A stretch of 64,000 nucleotides of DNA from Streptomyces fuscichromogenes (GCF_014645815.1 NZ_BMML01000008.1:1-64000), one strand, 5' to 3'. Positions 54,975 to 64,000 are shown, numbered from the stretch's first letter. Numbers and translations are program-made. The notes: generated from the letters alone by a model not told the origin.

Positions 54975-56956
54975 GGCTTGAGCACCGCCACTCCGTAGCG
55001 GCCGAGGACGGCCTCGTCCGTGACGGTCATGCCGGTCAGCAGGTCTCGATGTGTTCCCATGAAGGAGATCTTCACCTCTTCACGGCCGTGGTTGAAAAGG
55101 AACAGCAACTCGCCCCGGCGGACCGCCTCGACGCCGGCGGGCAGCCCGTCGAGCACCGGGCGCACCCCCGCGTCCGCCGCGATCCGGCCGAGCAGCTCGC
55201 GCAGCGCCTCCGGCTCCGGGAGCGTGGAGAGGTACCAGGCGCGTCCGGTGCGCAGTACGGCGGGCAGCCCGTCGAGTTCCCCGCCCCGGTAGCGCACGGT
55301 CTCCGTGACACCGGGCGCGGCCTCGATCTCCTCCGACCACAGGGTGCCGCAAAAGCCCTCGCAGGCGACGGTCTCCCCCGCGTCCAGCGGCCACCACTCG
55401 TGCAGGACGCGGATGCCGAACAGCTCGCGCAGCCGTGCGTCCATGCCGCCGGGGCGGATCCGGTCGTCCTCGTCGGCGATGCCGGTCAGGAAGCCGCTGA
55501 CCAGGGTGCCGCCGCCGCGGACGTAGCCGAGGAGGTTGTCGATCGCGGTGTCGGTGAGGAGGTAGAGCTGCGGGACGACGACCAGCCGGTAGCCGGACAG
55601 GTCGTGTTCGGGGTGGGCGAAGTCGGTGGTGAGGTTCGACTCCCACAGGGCGCGGTGCCAGGCGTGCAGGACGTCGGGGAGGTCCACCTCGGTGGAGAGC
55701 CGGCCCTCGTGGGCACCGGCCCACCAGGAGTGCCAGTCATGGAGGACCGCGATGTCCGCCCTGACGTGACGTTCGGTCACCTCGGCGCCGATGGCGGCCA
55801 GTTCGGAGCCGAGCCGCTTGACCTCCTGGTAGGTACGGCCCTCCTCGCCCGCATGGCTGACCATCCCGGAGTGGAACTTCTCCGCGCCCTGTCTCGACTG
55901 CCGCCACTGGAAGTAGCAGACCGCGTCCGCGCCCCGGGCCACGGCCTGGAGGGACCACTGCCGGTTGAGGCCGCGGGGCTTGGGGTGGTTCACCCCGCGC
56001 CAGTTGACCGGTCCGGCGGCCTGCTCCATGAGCATCCAGGGGCCGTGTGCCTGGGAGCGGGTGAGGTCGTGGACGAGCGCGCCGTGCTGGGCGCCCAGCG
56101 GATCCCGTGGATCGGGATAGAGGTCGACGGAGACGACGTCCTCCTCGGCCGCCCAGCGCCAGGCGTCCTGGCCGGTCCAGAGCGGCATGAAGTTCGTGGT
56201 CACCGGGATGTGCGGGGTGTGCCGGGCGACGATGTCCCGTTCGGCGGCGTAACACTCCAGGAGCATGTCGGAGGTGAAGCGGCGGAAGTCCAGCACCTGG
56301 GTGGGGTTCTTCAGGTAGTGGGCGTCGCCCGGCGGCAGGATGCCGTCCCAGGTGTCGTAGCCCTGGCTCCAGAAGGCCGTGCCCCAGGCGGAGTTGAGGG
56401 CGTCGAGGGTGCGGTAGCGCTCGCGCAGCCAGCGGCGGAAGGCGGCGGCCGCCTCGTCGCCGTAGTCGAAGGTGCAGTACTCGTTGTTGATGTGCCACAG
56501 GGTGAGGGCGGGGTGGCCGGCGTAGCGGGCGGCGAGGTCCTCGGTGATGGCGGCGGCGTAGCGGCGGTAGGTGGCGCTGGAGTGCGAGAAGTGCTGGCGG
56601 CCGCCCCACCGCTCGGTGCGCCCGTCGGCGCCCCGGGGCAGGGTGTCCGGGTGCAGCCGCCCCAGCCACGGCGGTGGCGACGCGGTGGGGGTGGCGAGGA
56701 CGACGCCGATGCCGTGCTCGTGCATCAGGTCCATGAGCCGGTCCAGCCAGCCGAAGTCCCGCTCCCCGGGGCGTGGTTCGAGTCGCGCCCAGGAGAAGAC
56801 GCCCATGGTCACGGAGTTGACGCCGGCGGCCCCCATCAGCCGGACATCCTCCTGCCAGGTCTCCTCGGGCCACTGCTCGGGGTTGTAGTCGCCGCCGAAG
56901 AGGATCCGGCCGCGGGTGACGTCGCGGAGCCCCGGCGGCTTTCGTCCGGCGGTCAT
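54971..56956 (-). CDS. GH42 beta-galactosidase
   Basis: A 661-aa cytoplasmic enzyme from ATG 56956. The N-terminal GGDYNPEQWP, acid/base Glu159 in WHINNEY and nucleophile Glu311 in MLMEQAAGPVNW define GH42; the trimerisation and C-terminal domains follow. It should release galactose from imported oligosaccharides. It overlaps GH74 upstream and GH95 downstream by ATGA/GTGA, so the three are translationally coupled. Confidence 0.93.
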   Translation of the reverse strand: MTAGRKPPGLRDVTRGRILFGGDYNPEQWPEETWQEDVRLMGAAGVNSVTMGVFSWARLEPRPGERDFGWLDRLMDLMHEHGIGVVLATPTASPPPWLGRLHPDTLPRGADGRTERWGGRQHFSHSSATYRRYAAAITEDLAARYAGHPALTLWHINNEYCTFDYGDEAAAAFRRWLRERYRTLDALNSAWGTAFWSQGYDTWDGILPPGDAHYLKNPTQVLDFRRFTSDMLLECYAAERDIVARHTPHIPVTTNFMPLWTGQDAWRWAAEEDVVSVDLYPDPRDPLGAQHGALVHDLTRSQAHGPWMLMEQAAGPVNWRGVNHPKPRGLNRQWSLQAVARGADAVCYFQWRQSRQGAEKFHSGMVSHAGEEGRTYQEVKRLGSELAAIGAEVTERHVRADIAVLHDWHSWWAGAHEGRLSTEVDLPDVLHAWHRALWESNLTTDFAHPEHDLSGYRLVVVPQLYLLTDTAIDNLLGYVRGGGTLVSGFLTGIADEDDRIRPGGMDARLRELFGIRVLHEWWPLDAGETVACEGFCGTLWSEEIEAAPGVTETVRYRGGELDGLPAVLRTGRAWYLSTLPEPEALRELLGRIAADAGVRPVLDGLPAGVEAVRRGELLFLFNHGREEVKISFMGTHRDLLTGMTVTDEAVLGRYGVAVLKP

Positions 56957-59148
56957 CGGACGGGGTCCCCGTACTGGATGCCGCGGCCGTTGGTGGCCAG
57001 GTAGACCCGGCCGTACACGCGCGGGTCCCCGGTGACGGCCTGCCCGGTCCAGCCCCACTGGTGCCGGTCGTCGTTGATCCGGGTCCAGGTCGCGGCCGCG
57101 TCGTCGGAGCGGTACACGGCGGTGTCGGCCGCCGTGGAGCCGACGAGGTAGACGGCCGGGTAACCGGCGCCGGGCGCCGCCCTGCCGAAGCCGAGGGTGT
57201 AGGCGGCCCGGCAGCTGGTGACCTCGGCGAAGGCGACGCCCCCGTCGGTGGACCGGTACAGCCCGTTCCACTTCACGCTCAGCCACAGGTCACCGGACCG
57301 GCCGGGCGCCGCGACCAGCTGGAACTGGCTGTCCCCGGCGGGCAGCCCGGTCGCACGCGGCGTGAACGTCCGGCCACTGTCAGTGCTGGCTTGTAGCGTT
57401 CCTGTGTCGGTGTCGTACGCGTAGAAGAGCGTCGGGTCGGCCGGGTCGGCGACCGGCGTGGCGCCCTTCGGGAAGGAGGGGATCTCGGTCCAGGTGGCGC
57501 CGTTGTCGTCCGACCGGTGGGTGGGGTACCTGGTCCCGTCCCAGTGCACGAAGGACCACAGCAGCACGCTGCCGTCGGCGTTGGCGGCGATCGGCCCCGG
57601 CGCGTCGTGGGCGAGGGAGGGCTGGGCCGAGAAGGGCGCCCAGGTCCGGCCCCCGTCGTCCGAGAAGGCGCCGTTGCCGTTGTCGCCCCAGCCGGTGCGG
57701 ACCACGTACTCCGGCCTGCCCGCGGCCTGCGCGAGCCCCGTCGCCGACCCGAACACGGGGTTCGTCGCCATCCCGCGGGACGGGGACGCCGTGAGCCGCT
57801 CGTGGTACAGCACGCCGATGTCCCCCGAGCCGCTCAGCAGGTGCGCCTCCCCGACCGGGGGCGACACCAGCCGGACCACGGACGTCTCCTCCAGGCCGCG
57901 GATCCGCGGGGCCCAGTGGACGAGGTCGCGGGTGCCGTAGAGGGTGGCGCCGGTGCCGTAGACGATGTGCCGCGAGTCGTACGGATCCACCGCCACGGCC
58001 TGGATCCACCACCCGAACTTGGGCTGCTCGCCGCCCCACTTCAGGAAGGGGGTCTCCGACACGTCGAAGACGGCGGAGTCCTTGAGGGACGTCCACGTGC
58101 GGCCGCCGTCGGTGGTCCGGTAGAGGGTGTCCACGGCCGTCCACCGGTTGTTCGTCGAGACGACGACGGTGCCGGGCCGGCGGGCGTCGACGGCGACCCC
58201 GCCGTAGCCGAAGGTGTCGTCGCCGCCGGGCACGGCCGGGGTGACGTCCGTCCACCGCCCGGTGGCCACGGCGAGCTTGTGCACGCTGCCGTCCGACTGG
58301 CCGTTGGGGCCGGGGGCGTCGGCGTACGTCACGTACAGCTCACGGGCGTGGTGGTCGTAGGCGGCGCGGACCGGGACCTTGGCGGAGGTGCCGGTGGGAA
58401 GGCCGGGGACGGCCTCCCAGGTGGTCCCGTCGGCGGTGCGGTAGAGGCTGACGGCGGCCGCGCCGCCGTCCCCGTCCGCCCAGCCGGCGTACACGGCACG
58501 GCCGGCCGCGACGAGCAGGCTGACGCCCTGGCCGGTGGCGGACGGGGTGGCCGGGAAGCCGTCGGCGGCCGACCAGGTGGCGCCCCGGTCCGTCGACCTG
58601 AGCAGCCCGTCGTGTCTCGTCCCCAGCCACAGGGTGTCGCTGTCCCGCGGGTCGACGAGGAGACGCTCGCCCATGCCCCGGCCGTCCTCGTTGGCGCCGA
58701 GTTTCACGGTGAGGTCGGTGCGGGTCCAGGTCGCGCCGCGGTCGTCCGAGCGCAGGATGGCGCCGTTGCCGGCCCAGGACTGCGCGTAGGTACCGAGGGC
58801 GAGGTAGAGCCGGTCGGGGTGGGCGGGGTCGACGGCGAGCGCCTCCACACCGAGGAGGTTCCAGTCGTCCCAGCCGAGCTGGTCGGTGAGGGGGGTCCAG
58901 CGGGCGGTGCGGGCGTCCCAGCGGTAGGCGCCGCCGATGTCGGTACGGGCGTAGGCGAGACCGGGGACGGTGGGGTGGAAGAGGACCCCGGTGACGAATC
59001 CGGTGCCGCCGATGACCGCGTTGCGCCAGCGGTACGGATGCGCCTGCGGCTCAGGCTCGGCCGCGTGGGCGGTGGGGATCGGGAGGGCGGTGAGGGTGGC
59101 GGTTGCCGCAGTGGCGGCGAGAACGGTTCTGCGGCTCAGGGTGGGCAT
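56953..59148 (-). CDS. Secreted GH74 xyloglucanase
   Basis: A 731-aa enzyme. The signal peptide has SRRTVL, a twin-arginine motif, and a cleavage site near AHA at about residue 29. The two seven-bladed propellers of GH74 are apparent from repeated SxDxGxTW motifs (RSDDRGATWTR, RSTDRGATWSA, TTDGGRTWTS, STDSGRTFTP). The catalytic Asp region TDIGGAYRWD is near 68-77. GH74 enzymes are endo-xyloglucanases, the clearest pointer to the locus substrate. No cellulose-binding module is attached. ATG 59148 with GAAGG upstream. Confidence 0.93.
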   Translation of the reverse strand: MPTLSRRTVLAATAATATLTALPIPTAHAAEPEPQAHPYRWRNAVIGGTGFVTGVLFHPTVPGLAYARTDIGGAYRWDARTARWTPLTDQLGWDDWNLLGVEALAVDPAHPDRLYLALGTYAQSWAGNGAILRSDDRGATWTRTDLTVKLGANEDGRGMGERLLVDPRDSDTLWLGTRHDGLLRSTDRGATWSAADGFPATPSATGQGVSLLVAAGRAVYAGWADGDGGAAAVSLYRTADGTTWEAVPGLPTGTSAKVPVRAAYDHHARELYVTYADAPGPNGQSDGSVHKLAVATGRWTDVTPAVPGGDDTFGYGGVAVDARRPGTVVVSTNNRWTAVDTLYRTTDGGRTWTSLKDSAVFDVSETPFLKWGGEQPKFGWWIQAVAVDPYDSRHIVYGTGATLYGTRDLVHWAPRIRGLEETSVVRLVSPPVGEAHLLSGSGDIGVLYHERLTASPSRGMATNPVFGSATGLAQAAGRPEYVVRTGWGDNGNGAFSDDGGRTWAPFSAQPSLAHDAPGPIAANADGSVLLWSFVHWDGTRYPTHRSDDNGATWTEIPSFPKGATPVADPADPTLFYAYDTDTGTLQASTDSGRTFTPRATGLPAGDSQFQLVAAPGRSGDLWLSVKWNGLYRSTDGGVAFAEVTSCRAAYTLGFGRAAPGAGYPAVYLVGSTAADTAVYRSDDAAATWTRINDDRHQWGWTGQAVTGDPRVYGRVYLATNGRGIQYGDPVR

Positions 59149-59301
59149 GGGGAACCTTCGGTGAGCGTGGGTTGGGTGGGTGGTCCGGGGTGGGGGCGGG
59201 GGGTTTCGCTCGCCCGCGCTTGCGGGGTGCCGCTGCGCCCACCCGTGCCGCCCTGCGGCACGCCTGCCCGCAGCTGGGTGGCTCGATGGGGCGCAGCTGG
59301 G

Positions 59302-59336
59302 CAGCGCCCCGGAAGGGGCGCGGGGAACTGCGCGGG
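59302..59336 (-). repeat. Dispersed GCGCAGTTCCCCGCGCCCCT repeat, copy 6 (inverted)
   Basis: Core at 59314-59333 in reverse orientation (AGGGGCGCGGGGAACTGCGC), preceded by AGCGCCCCGGA that folds on it. It lies in the 249-base gap between the second permease and GH74, with another palindrome GTGCCGCCCTGCGGCAC upstream of it near 59247. The gap may partly terminate the ABC transcript. Confidence 0.85.
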
Positions 59337-59397
59337 CAACCCCCACGCACCCGCAGCCGCCGACGCACCGCAACCGCCCCCCAGAGGGCGAAGTCGG

Positions 59398-60342
59398 CTA
59401 CCCCTTGACCGCCCCGGTCAGCATCCCCTTCTTGAAGTGCTTCTGGACGAACGGGGACAGGACCGCCACCGGCAGCAGCGCCATCACCATCACCGCCATC
59501 TGCACGGCGAGCCCGGACAGTTCGCCCGTCTTGATGGCCTGTGCCATTCCCACCGGGGCCTGCTGCTTCTGGACCAGTTGGATCATGACGTTCTGCAGCG
59601 GCATCTTGTCCTGGTCGTTGAGGTACAGGGACGCGTTGAACCACGCGCTCCAGTACCCGACCGCGTAGAAGAGGGTGATGACCGCGAGGACCGCCCGGGA
59701 CAGCGGCATGACGATCTGCCACAGGATCCGGAAGTCGCCCGCGCCGTCGATCCGCGCGCTGTCGGTCAGTTCCTGCGAGATGCCCATGAAGAACCCGCGC
59801 AGGACGAGGATGTTGAAGACGCTCACCGCGCTCGGCAGGATCAGGGCGAGGTAGCTGTCGGTGAGGCCCAGGGACTGGACCAGCAGGTAGGTCGGGATCA
59901 GGCCGGCGCTGAAGAACATCGTGGCCATCAGCAGCATCAGGAACCAGCGGTGGCCGAGCGACCCGATGCGTGAGAGGCCGTACGCGCACAGCACCGACAC
60001 GGTCATCGAGAACACCGTGCCGACGAGGGTGATCAGGACGCTGATGACCGTGGCCCGGGTGACCTGGCCGCCGCTGAGGAGTTCCCGGTAGGCGACGAAG
60101 GTGATGCCCTTGGGGATCATCACCAGCCCGCCGGCCTCGTCGATGGTTCTGCGGGAGGACAGGCTGGTGACGACCACGATCCAGAGCGGGAAGAGGACAC
60201 CGAGGCAGGCCAGGGTCAGGACCAGTCCCTTTCCGGCGACGCCGGCCGCGCTCGGTTCCTCCTCCCACACCGGGCGGGGCGGCGCGGCCCACCGGGACGA
60301 CGGCCGTTCCCGCAGCGGCGGTTTGCCGGTGACGGCGGTCAT
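59398..60342 (-). CDS. ABC sugar transporter permease, LplC/YtcP type
   Basis: A 314-aa membrane protein with six hydrophobic spans and the inner-membrane permease (EAA) loop SARIDGAGDFRILWQIVMPL. It is the MalG-like partner of the preceding permease, whose stop it overlaps by 4 bases. It ends HFKKGMLTGAVKG, as typical for this subfamily. Confidence 0.93.
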   Translation of the reverse strand: MTAVTGKPPLRERPSSRWAAPPRPVWEEEPSAAGVAGKGLVLTLACLGVLFPLWIVVVTSLSSRRTIDEAGGLVMIPKGITFVAYRELLSGGQVTRATVISVLITLVGTVFSMTVSVLCAYGLSRIGSLGHRWFLMLLMATMFFSAGLIPTYLLVQSLGLTDSYLALILPSAVSVFNILVLRGFFMGISQELTDSARIDGAGDFRILWQIVMPLSRAVLAVITLFYAVGYWSAWFNASLYLNDQDKMPLQNVMIQLVQKQQAPVGMAQAIKTGELSGLAVQMAVMVMALLPVAVLSPFVQKHFKKGMLTGAVKG

Positions 60343-61388
60343 TTCTTGTACACCCCCTGCTCGCCCATGAGATGGGCCACCTTGTTCGCGGCGAGGACCA
60401 GTCCGAGGCTGACCACGCCCTTGATGAGCCCCGCGGCGGCCGCGTAGCCGAAGTCCTGGTTGCGCACGCCGTTCCACCACACGAAGGTGTCGAGGACCTC
60501 GGAGGCTCCGGGGCCCACGGCGTCGCGCTGGAGGAGGATCTGTTCGAAGCCGACGGTCAGCGCGTCGCCGACCCGGAGCACCAGCAGCAGGGCGATCACC
60601 GGGCGCAGCGCGGGCAGCGTGACGTGCCAGATGCGGCGCCAGCGGCCCGCGCCGTCCATCGCGGCGGCCTCGTAGAGGTCGGGGCTCACCGACGCCAGCG
60701 CCGCCAGGAAGACGATGATCCCCCAGCCCGCGTCCTTCCAGACGCCCTCCGCCGTGACCAGGAACTTGAAGGTCGACGGGTCGGTCATGATGTCGAGGCC
60801 GTCGTAGCCGTGCTGCCGCAGCAGCTGCGACAACAGGCCCGCGCCGCCGAAGATCTGCTGGAAGACGGAGATGACCAGCACCCAGGAGAAGAAGTGCGGG
60901 AGGTACAGGACCGCCTGGGCGAGCGCCCGCACCCGGGGCCGGAGCACGCTGTTGATGAGCAGCGCGAGGGCGATCGGGATCGGGAAGAACAGCACGAGCT
61001 GGAGGAAGAACAGCACCAGGGTGTTCTTCACCGCGTTCCAGAACGCGGAGTCGGCGAAGATCTGCTGGAAGTTCTCGACGCCCACCCACGCGCTGTGCAG
61101 CATGGAGACGATGCCGTTGTCGCTGACGTACGGGTCGTAGTCCTGGAAGGCGACGATGTTCCCGAGGATCGGCAGGTAGTTGAAGACCAGGAGCAGCAGG
61201 ACCGCCGGCAGGGTCATCAGGATCAGGGCGCGGTCGCGTCTGAATCTGAGGCGCAGACCGAGCTTCCCGGTCCCCGCGTTCCTCGCGTCGCGCCCGGTTC
61301 CGGTGGCGCCGCCGGACGCCACCGGGGTCCGTCCCGTACCGTCGTCGTCTGCCTCGGCCCTGCTGCGAGGCACCGTGCTGTGGGACAC
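60339..61388 (-). CDS. ABC sugar transporter permease, LplB/YteP type
   Basis: A 349-aa membrane protein from GTG 61388 (AAGGAG upstream). After a long polar N-terminus (about 55 residues) come six membrane spans; the EAA loop is YEAAAMDGAGRWRRIWHVTL. It lies 26 bases after the binding-protein gene. No ATPase gene is present; Streptomyces sugar importers of this type usually share the MsiK ATPase (known biology, not seen here). Confidence 0.93.
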   Translation of the reverse strand: MSHSTVPRSRAEADDDGTGRTPVASGGATGTGRDARNAGTGKLGLRLRFRRDRALILMTLPAVLLLLVFNYLPILGNIVAFQDYDPYVSDNGIVSMLHSAWVGVENFQQIFADSAFWNAVKNTLVLFFLQLVLFFPIPIALALLINSVLRPRVRALAQAVLYLPHFFSWVLVISVFQQIFGGAGLLSQLLRQHGYDGLDIMTDPSTFKFLVTAEGVWKDAGWGIIVFLAALASVSPDLYEAAAMDGAGRWRRIWHVTLPALRPVIALLLVLRVGDALTVGFEQILLQRDAVGPGASEVLDTFVWWNGVRNQDFGYAAAAGLIKGVVSLGLVLAANKVAHLMGEQGVYKK

Positions 61389-61414
61389 GGCCGTTCTCCT
61401 TGCCTCGCTGCCGG

Positions 61415-63103
61415 TCAGCTCGCCGAACCGTTGTCGTCGAGCAGCTTCTGGTACCAGTCGCGGAGCTTGTCGCCGCCCTTGCTCTTCCATTCGGCGACGG
61501 CCTGCTGCATGTCGCTGATCTTCTTGCGGCCGCGGGTGATGTCGTCCTCCAGCGTCTCGAAGTCGTCCATGAGGTTGGTGTAGCGGGACGGCTCGGTGAT
61601 CATCTGGCCGAAGAAGCTGGACTTCCTGGTGAAGGAGCCCATCCGCTGCTGCCACTCCACCTGGGCCTTGGCGACGTCGGGGAAGTCCGGGTGGGCGATG
61701 GTGGAGGCGGGGCTGGCGATCATGACGTAGGCGTTGATGACCTCGTTGTTGCCCTTGGTGGTCTTGGTGGGCACGCCGTTCTTGACGGTGTAATGGGTGC
61801 CCTCCACGCCGTAGTTGGTGGCCATGTACTCCTTGGTGCCGTACGGCGCGGCGGTGGTGTTGGCGACGGCCAGCACGTCGTGGATGACGGACTCCGAGGC
61901 CTTCTTGTTGACGAAGGCGAAGATGCCGGCCGGCTGTTCGGCCCAGACCTGCGGGTTTCCGCCGTCGTGGGCGTAGACGTCCATGCCCCAGATCTTGAAG
62001 TCCGGGTTCTGGGTGGCCTGTTCGGCGGTGCGGCTCCACCACTGGCTGATGTCGTTGGGGTAGATCAGGAACTCGCCGGCCGCGAACTTGGGGCCCGGGT
62101 CGGGGGCGTTCTTGCCGAGCATGGCGTCGGGGTGCACGACCCCGGCGGCGAAGAGCTTGCGGGCCCACTCCAGCGCTTCGAGGTACTCGTCGGTCTCGAT
62201 GCGGTTGACGAGCTTGCCGTCGACGAGGTTCCAGCCCAGCGGCTTCTCGCTGCCGGACAGGACGCTGAACATCTGCCAGGCCGTCCACTTCATGTCCATG
62301 CAGGCCCAGCGCTTGGCCTTGGCGTTGGTGATCTCCTTGGCGAGGGACAGGAACTCGTCGGCGGAGCGCGGGACTTCGTAGCCCTCCTTGTCGAAGATGT
62401 CCTTGCGGTAGAGGGGCACGATGTTGGTGACGTACGAGGACGGCATCGGCAGTCCGCGCAGCTTGCCGCCGAAGATGCAGCGCCGCCAGGCGTCGGTCGG
62501 GATGGCGGCGAGGTTCGGGTAGTCCTTGACCTTGTCGCCCGAGAGGTAGGGGCCGAGGTCGGCGAACTTGCTGATGATGGCGGTGGGTATCTTGCCGCCC
62601 ATGTTCCAGTTCGGGATGACCACGACGTCCGGTACGTCGCTGGAGGCGAGGACGGCGCCGAGCTTCTGGTCGTAGGTGTTGCCGTCCTGGTTCTGCCACT
62701 CGACGTCGACGCCGATCATGTCGTTCATCGCGTTGTAGTAGGGGTTGTCCTGCTTGGGCGGGGAGCCCCAGAACGGCGACATGACGGTGACCTTGCCGCC
62801 CTTGCCGAGCTTCTTCGGGACCGAGGTCTTCAGGGTCGCCAGGTCGAGCTTGCTGGTGAATCCGGTCGACGAGCCGTACTTCGAGGGGATGTCCGGGGTC
62901 ACCACGTTGTTGGCGACGTAGGCCGGCAACAGCTTCTTCGCGTCCTTGCCCGAGGAGGAGCCTCCTCCCGAACCGCTGTCCGACGCCCCGCAGGCGGTGA
63001 GCAGCGGCATCCCGCCCGCCACCGCTGCGGTGGCGACTGCGGTGGCGGTGAGGAATCTTCTCCGGCTCGGCCCGGAGGGGGCGGAAGCGGCGTTCGGCGT
63101 CAT
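61415..63103 (-). CDS. ABC sugar-binding lipoprotein, LplA type
   Basis: A 562-aa extracellular solute-binding protein. The signal has a twin-arginine motif (SRRRFL, residues 13-18) and a lipobox LTAC with Cys38, then a Gly/Ser linker. At over 500 aa it belongs to the large LplA-like group that binds oligosaccharides. First gene of the minus-strand operon; an operator (63272-63285) lies about 170 bases upstream. Confidence 0.92.
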   Translation of the reverse strand: MTPNAASAPSGPSRRRFLTATAVATAAVAGGMPLLTACGASDSGSGGGSSSGKDAKKLLPAYVANNVVTPDIPSKYGSSTGFTSKLDLATLKTSVPKKLGKGGKVTVMSPFWGSPPKQDNPYYNAMNDMIGVDVEWQNQDGNTYDQKLGAVLASSDVPDVVVIPNWNMGGKIPTAIISKFADLGPYLSGDKVKDYPNLAAIPTDAWRRCIFGGKLRGLPMPSSYVTNIVPLYRKDIFDKEGYEVPRSADEFLSLAKEITNAKAKRWACMDMKWTAWQMFSVLSGSEKPLGWNLVDGKLVNRIETDEYLEALEWARKLFAAGVVHPDAMLGKNAPDPGPKFAAGEFLIYPNDISQWWSRTAEQATQNPDFKIWGMDVYAHDGGNPQVWAEQPAGIFAFVNKKASESVIHDVLAVANTTAAPYGTKEYMATNYGVEGTHYTVKNGVPTKTTKGNNEVINAYVMIASPASTIAHPDFPDVAKAQVEWQQRMGSFTRKSSFFGQMITEPSRYTNLMDDFETLEDDITRGRKKISDMQQAVAEWKSKGGDKLRDWYQKLLDDNGSAS

Positions 63104-63271
63104 TGCGTCAACCCTTCGTGGCGCACCAGGACACCCGGCGGTGGCCGTCGGCTGCGGTGTCTCGAGTGGAACTGGCTGAGCTGAAGCGATCCTCCGACCC
63201 GTGTCACGCGTCCCTGGCAGGAACCGGCTGACCGGCCTGCCCGCTGACCTGCTGACCGGTCATTCGACTAG

Positions 63272-63285
63272 TCGAAGCGCTTCGA
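63272..63285. promoter_or_regulatory. LacI-family operator 3
   Basis: TCGAAGCGCTTCGA, perfect 14-bp palindrome, upstream of the binding-protein gene in the 378-base divergent region (63104-63481). Probably controls the ABC/glycosidase operon. Confidence 0.85.
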
Positions 63286-63402
63286 TGTTGCTGCGAGGTT
63301 AAGTGAACACCCGAGGGTGCACAAGGGTCGCTCCCAAGATTCCTCCGATGTACCGGGGGTGACCTGTTCTTATGCGCCACTTGAAATATCGGCGACCATC
63401 CC

Positions 63403-63432
63403 TTGACACCCACCCCTGCGTCGAATGAGCAT
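63403..63432 (+). promoter_or_regulatory. Candidate GH3 promoter
   Basis: TTGACA at 63403-63408 matches the -35 consensus. GAGCAT at 63427-63432, 18 bases on, is a possible -10. It touches operator 4, which would then cover the transcription start. Confidence 0.5.
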
Positions 63433-63445
63433 CGAAGCGCTTCGA
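63432..63445. promoter_or_regulatory. LacI-family operator 4
   Basis: TCGAAGCGCTTCGA, perfect palindrome 36 bases before the GH3 start codon and immediately after the candidate -10 box. Well placed for repression. Confidence 0.85.
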
Positions 63446-63481
63446 AAGGGCCTCGCCGCTCCACCGCAAGGGGAACCGCAC

Positions 63482-64000
63482 GTGACCGCAAAAACGCCGC
63501 CCGCGCCGCCTTTCCGCGATCCGCGCCTGCCGTTCGCGAAGCGCATCGACGATCTGCTGGCGCAGCTCACCCTGGACGAGAAGGTCTCCTTCCTGCACCA
63601 GTTCACGCCCGCCGTGCCGCGCCTCGGCATCGCCGCCTTCCGCACCGGCCAGGAGGCCCTGCACGGGGTGGCCTGGATGGGCCCGGCGACGGTGTTCCCG
63701 CAGGCGGTGGGGCTCGGCGCGACCTGGAACACCGACCTCGTACGCCGGGTCGGGGAGGCCGTGTCCAAGGAGGTCCGGGCGATGCGCGCCCAGGACGACC
63801 GGGTCGGCCTCAACGTCTGGGCGCCGACCGTGAACCTGCTGCGCCACCCGCTGTGGGGCCGCAACGAGGAGGGCTACTCCGAGGACCCGAAGCTCACCTC
63901 CGCCATCGCCACCGCCTACACCCGCGGCCTGCGCGGCGACCATCCGGTGTACTGGCGCACGGCGCCCGTCCTGAAGCACTGGCTGGCCCACGACAACGAG
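63482..64000 (+). CDS. GH3 glycoside hydrolase, N-terminal part (cut by window end)
   Basis: The frame is open from GTG 63482 (AAGGGG upstream) to the window end, 173 codons. Sequence such as FRTGQEALHGVAW, TVFPQAVGLGATWN, APTVNLLRHPLWGRNEEGYS and LKHWLAHDNE is the N-terminal GH3 barrel, beta-glucosidase or beta-xylosidase type. The catalytic Asp lies beyond the window. No signal peptide, so probably cytoplasmic and releasing glucose from the stripped oligosaccharide backbone (inferred). Confidence 0.92.
   Translation, partial: MTAKTPPAPPFRDPRLPFAKRIDDLLAQLTLDEKVSFLHQFTPAVPRLGIAAFRTGQEALHGVAWMGPATVFPQAVGLGATWNTDLVRRVGEAVSKEVRAMRAQDDRVGLNVWAPTVNLLRHPLWGRNEEGYSEDPKLTSAIATAYTRGLRGDHPVYWRTAPVLKHWLAHDNE

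Noticed and set aside
51537..54998. 1153-codon plus-strand frame across GH12 and GH95
   Set aside because: It runs from within the sulfotransferase gene through two real minus-strand genes and shows no domain; not a gene.

Overview
The window is chromosomal DNA from a Streptomyces or very close relative. It is very GC-rich, dense with genes, often starts genes at GTG (once TTG), and carries the nusA-infB, rpsO-pnp, dapB-thyX-dapA and dxr-rseP-ispG neighbourhoods typical of streptomycetes. No rRNA, tRNA or CRISPR array was seen.

Left part (1-43.7 kb), mostly housekeeping. On the minus strand lie RNase J, dapA, thyX (split by an intein with an HNH nuclease and an AP2-like domain), dapB, an M16 peptidase, pnp and rpsO. 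Then come an orphan EspI-like proline-rich/MinD ATPase (+), ribF, a very large STAND-type NTPase whose N-terminal trypsin fold has lost its catalytic serine, and the translation operon rimP-nusA-ylxR-infB-DUF503-rbfA-truB. Next are a short plus-strand set (lipoprotein, ferritin-like protein, kinase-fold protein lacking catalytic Asp residues) and a tightly coupled five-gene redox operon: Ser-rich membrane protein, ApbE, ferric-reductase-like membrane protein, NuoF/RnfC-like protein and ferredoxin. After proS and two acetyltransferases comes the isoprenoid/site-2-protease cluster dxr-rseP-ispG, interrupted by a decayed large serine recombinase.

Right part (46.4-64 kb), a sugar-use locus. A LacI-type regulator is surrounded by two GH12 genes, GH31, GH95, GH42, GH74, an ABC importer (binding protein plus two permeases, no ATPase) and the start of a GH3 gene that runs off the window. 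The enzyme set matches what is needed to cut xyloglucan outside the cell, import the oligosaccharides and strip xylose, galactose, fucose and glucose from them. Four palindromes with core TCGAAGCGCTTCGA lie in the two divergent promoter regions, so the locus is probably one LacI regulon.

Across the window runs a dispersed repeat (core GCGCAGTTCCCCGCGCCCCT), mostly between genes but once inside the reading frame of the STAND gene. Long inverted repeats lie upstream of infB and downstream of ispG.
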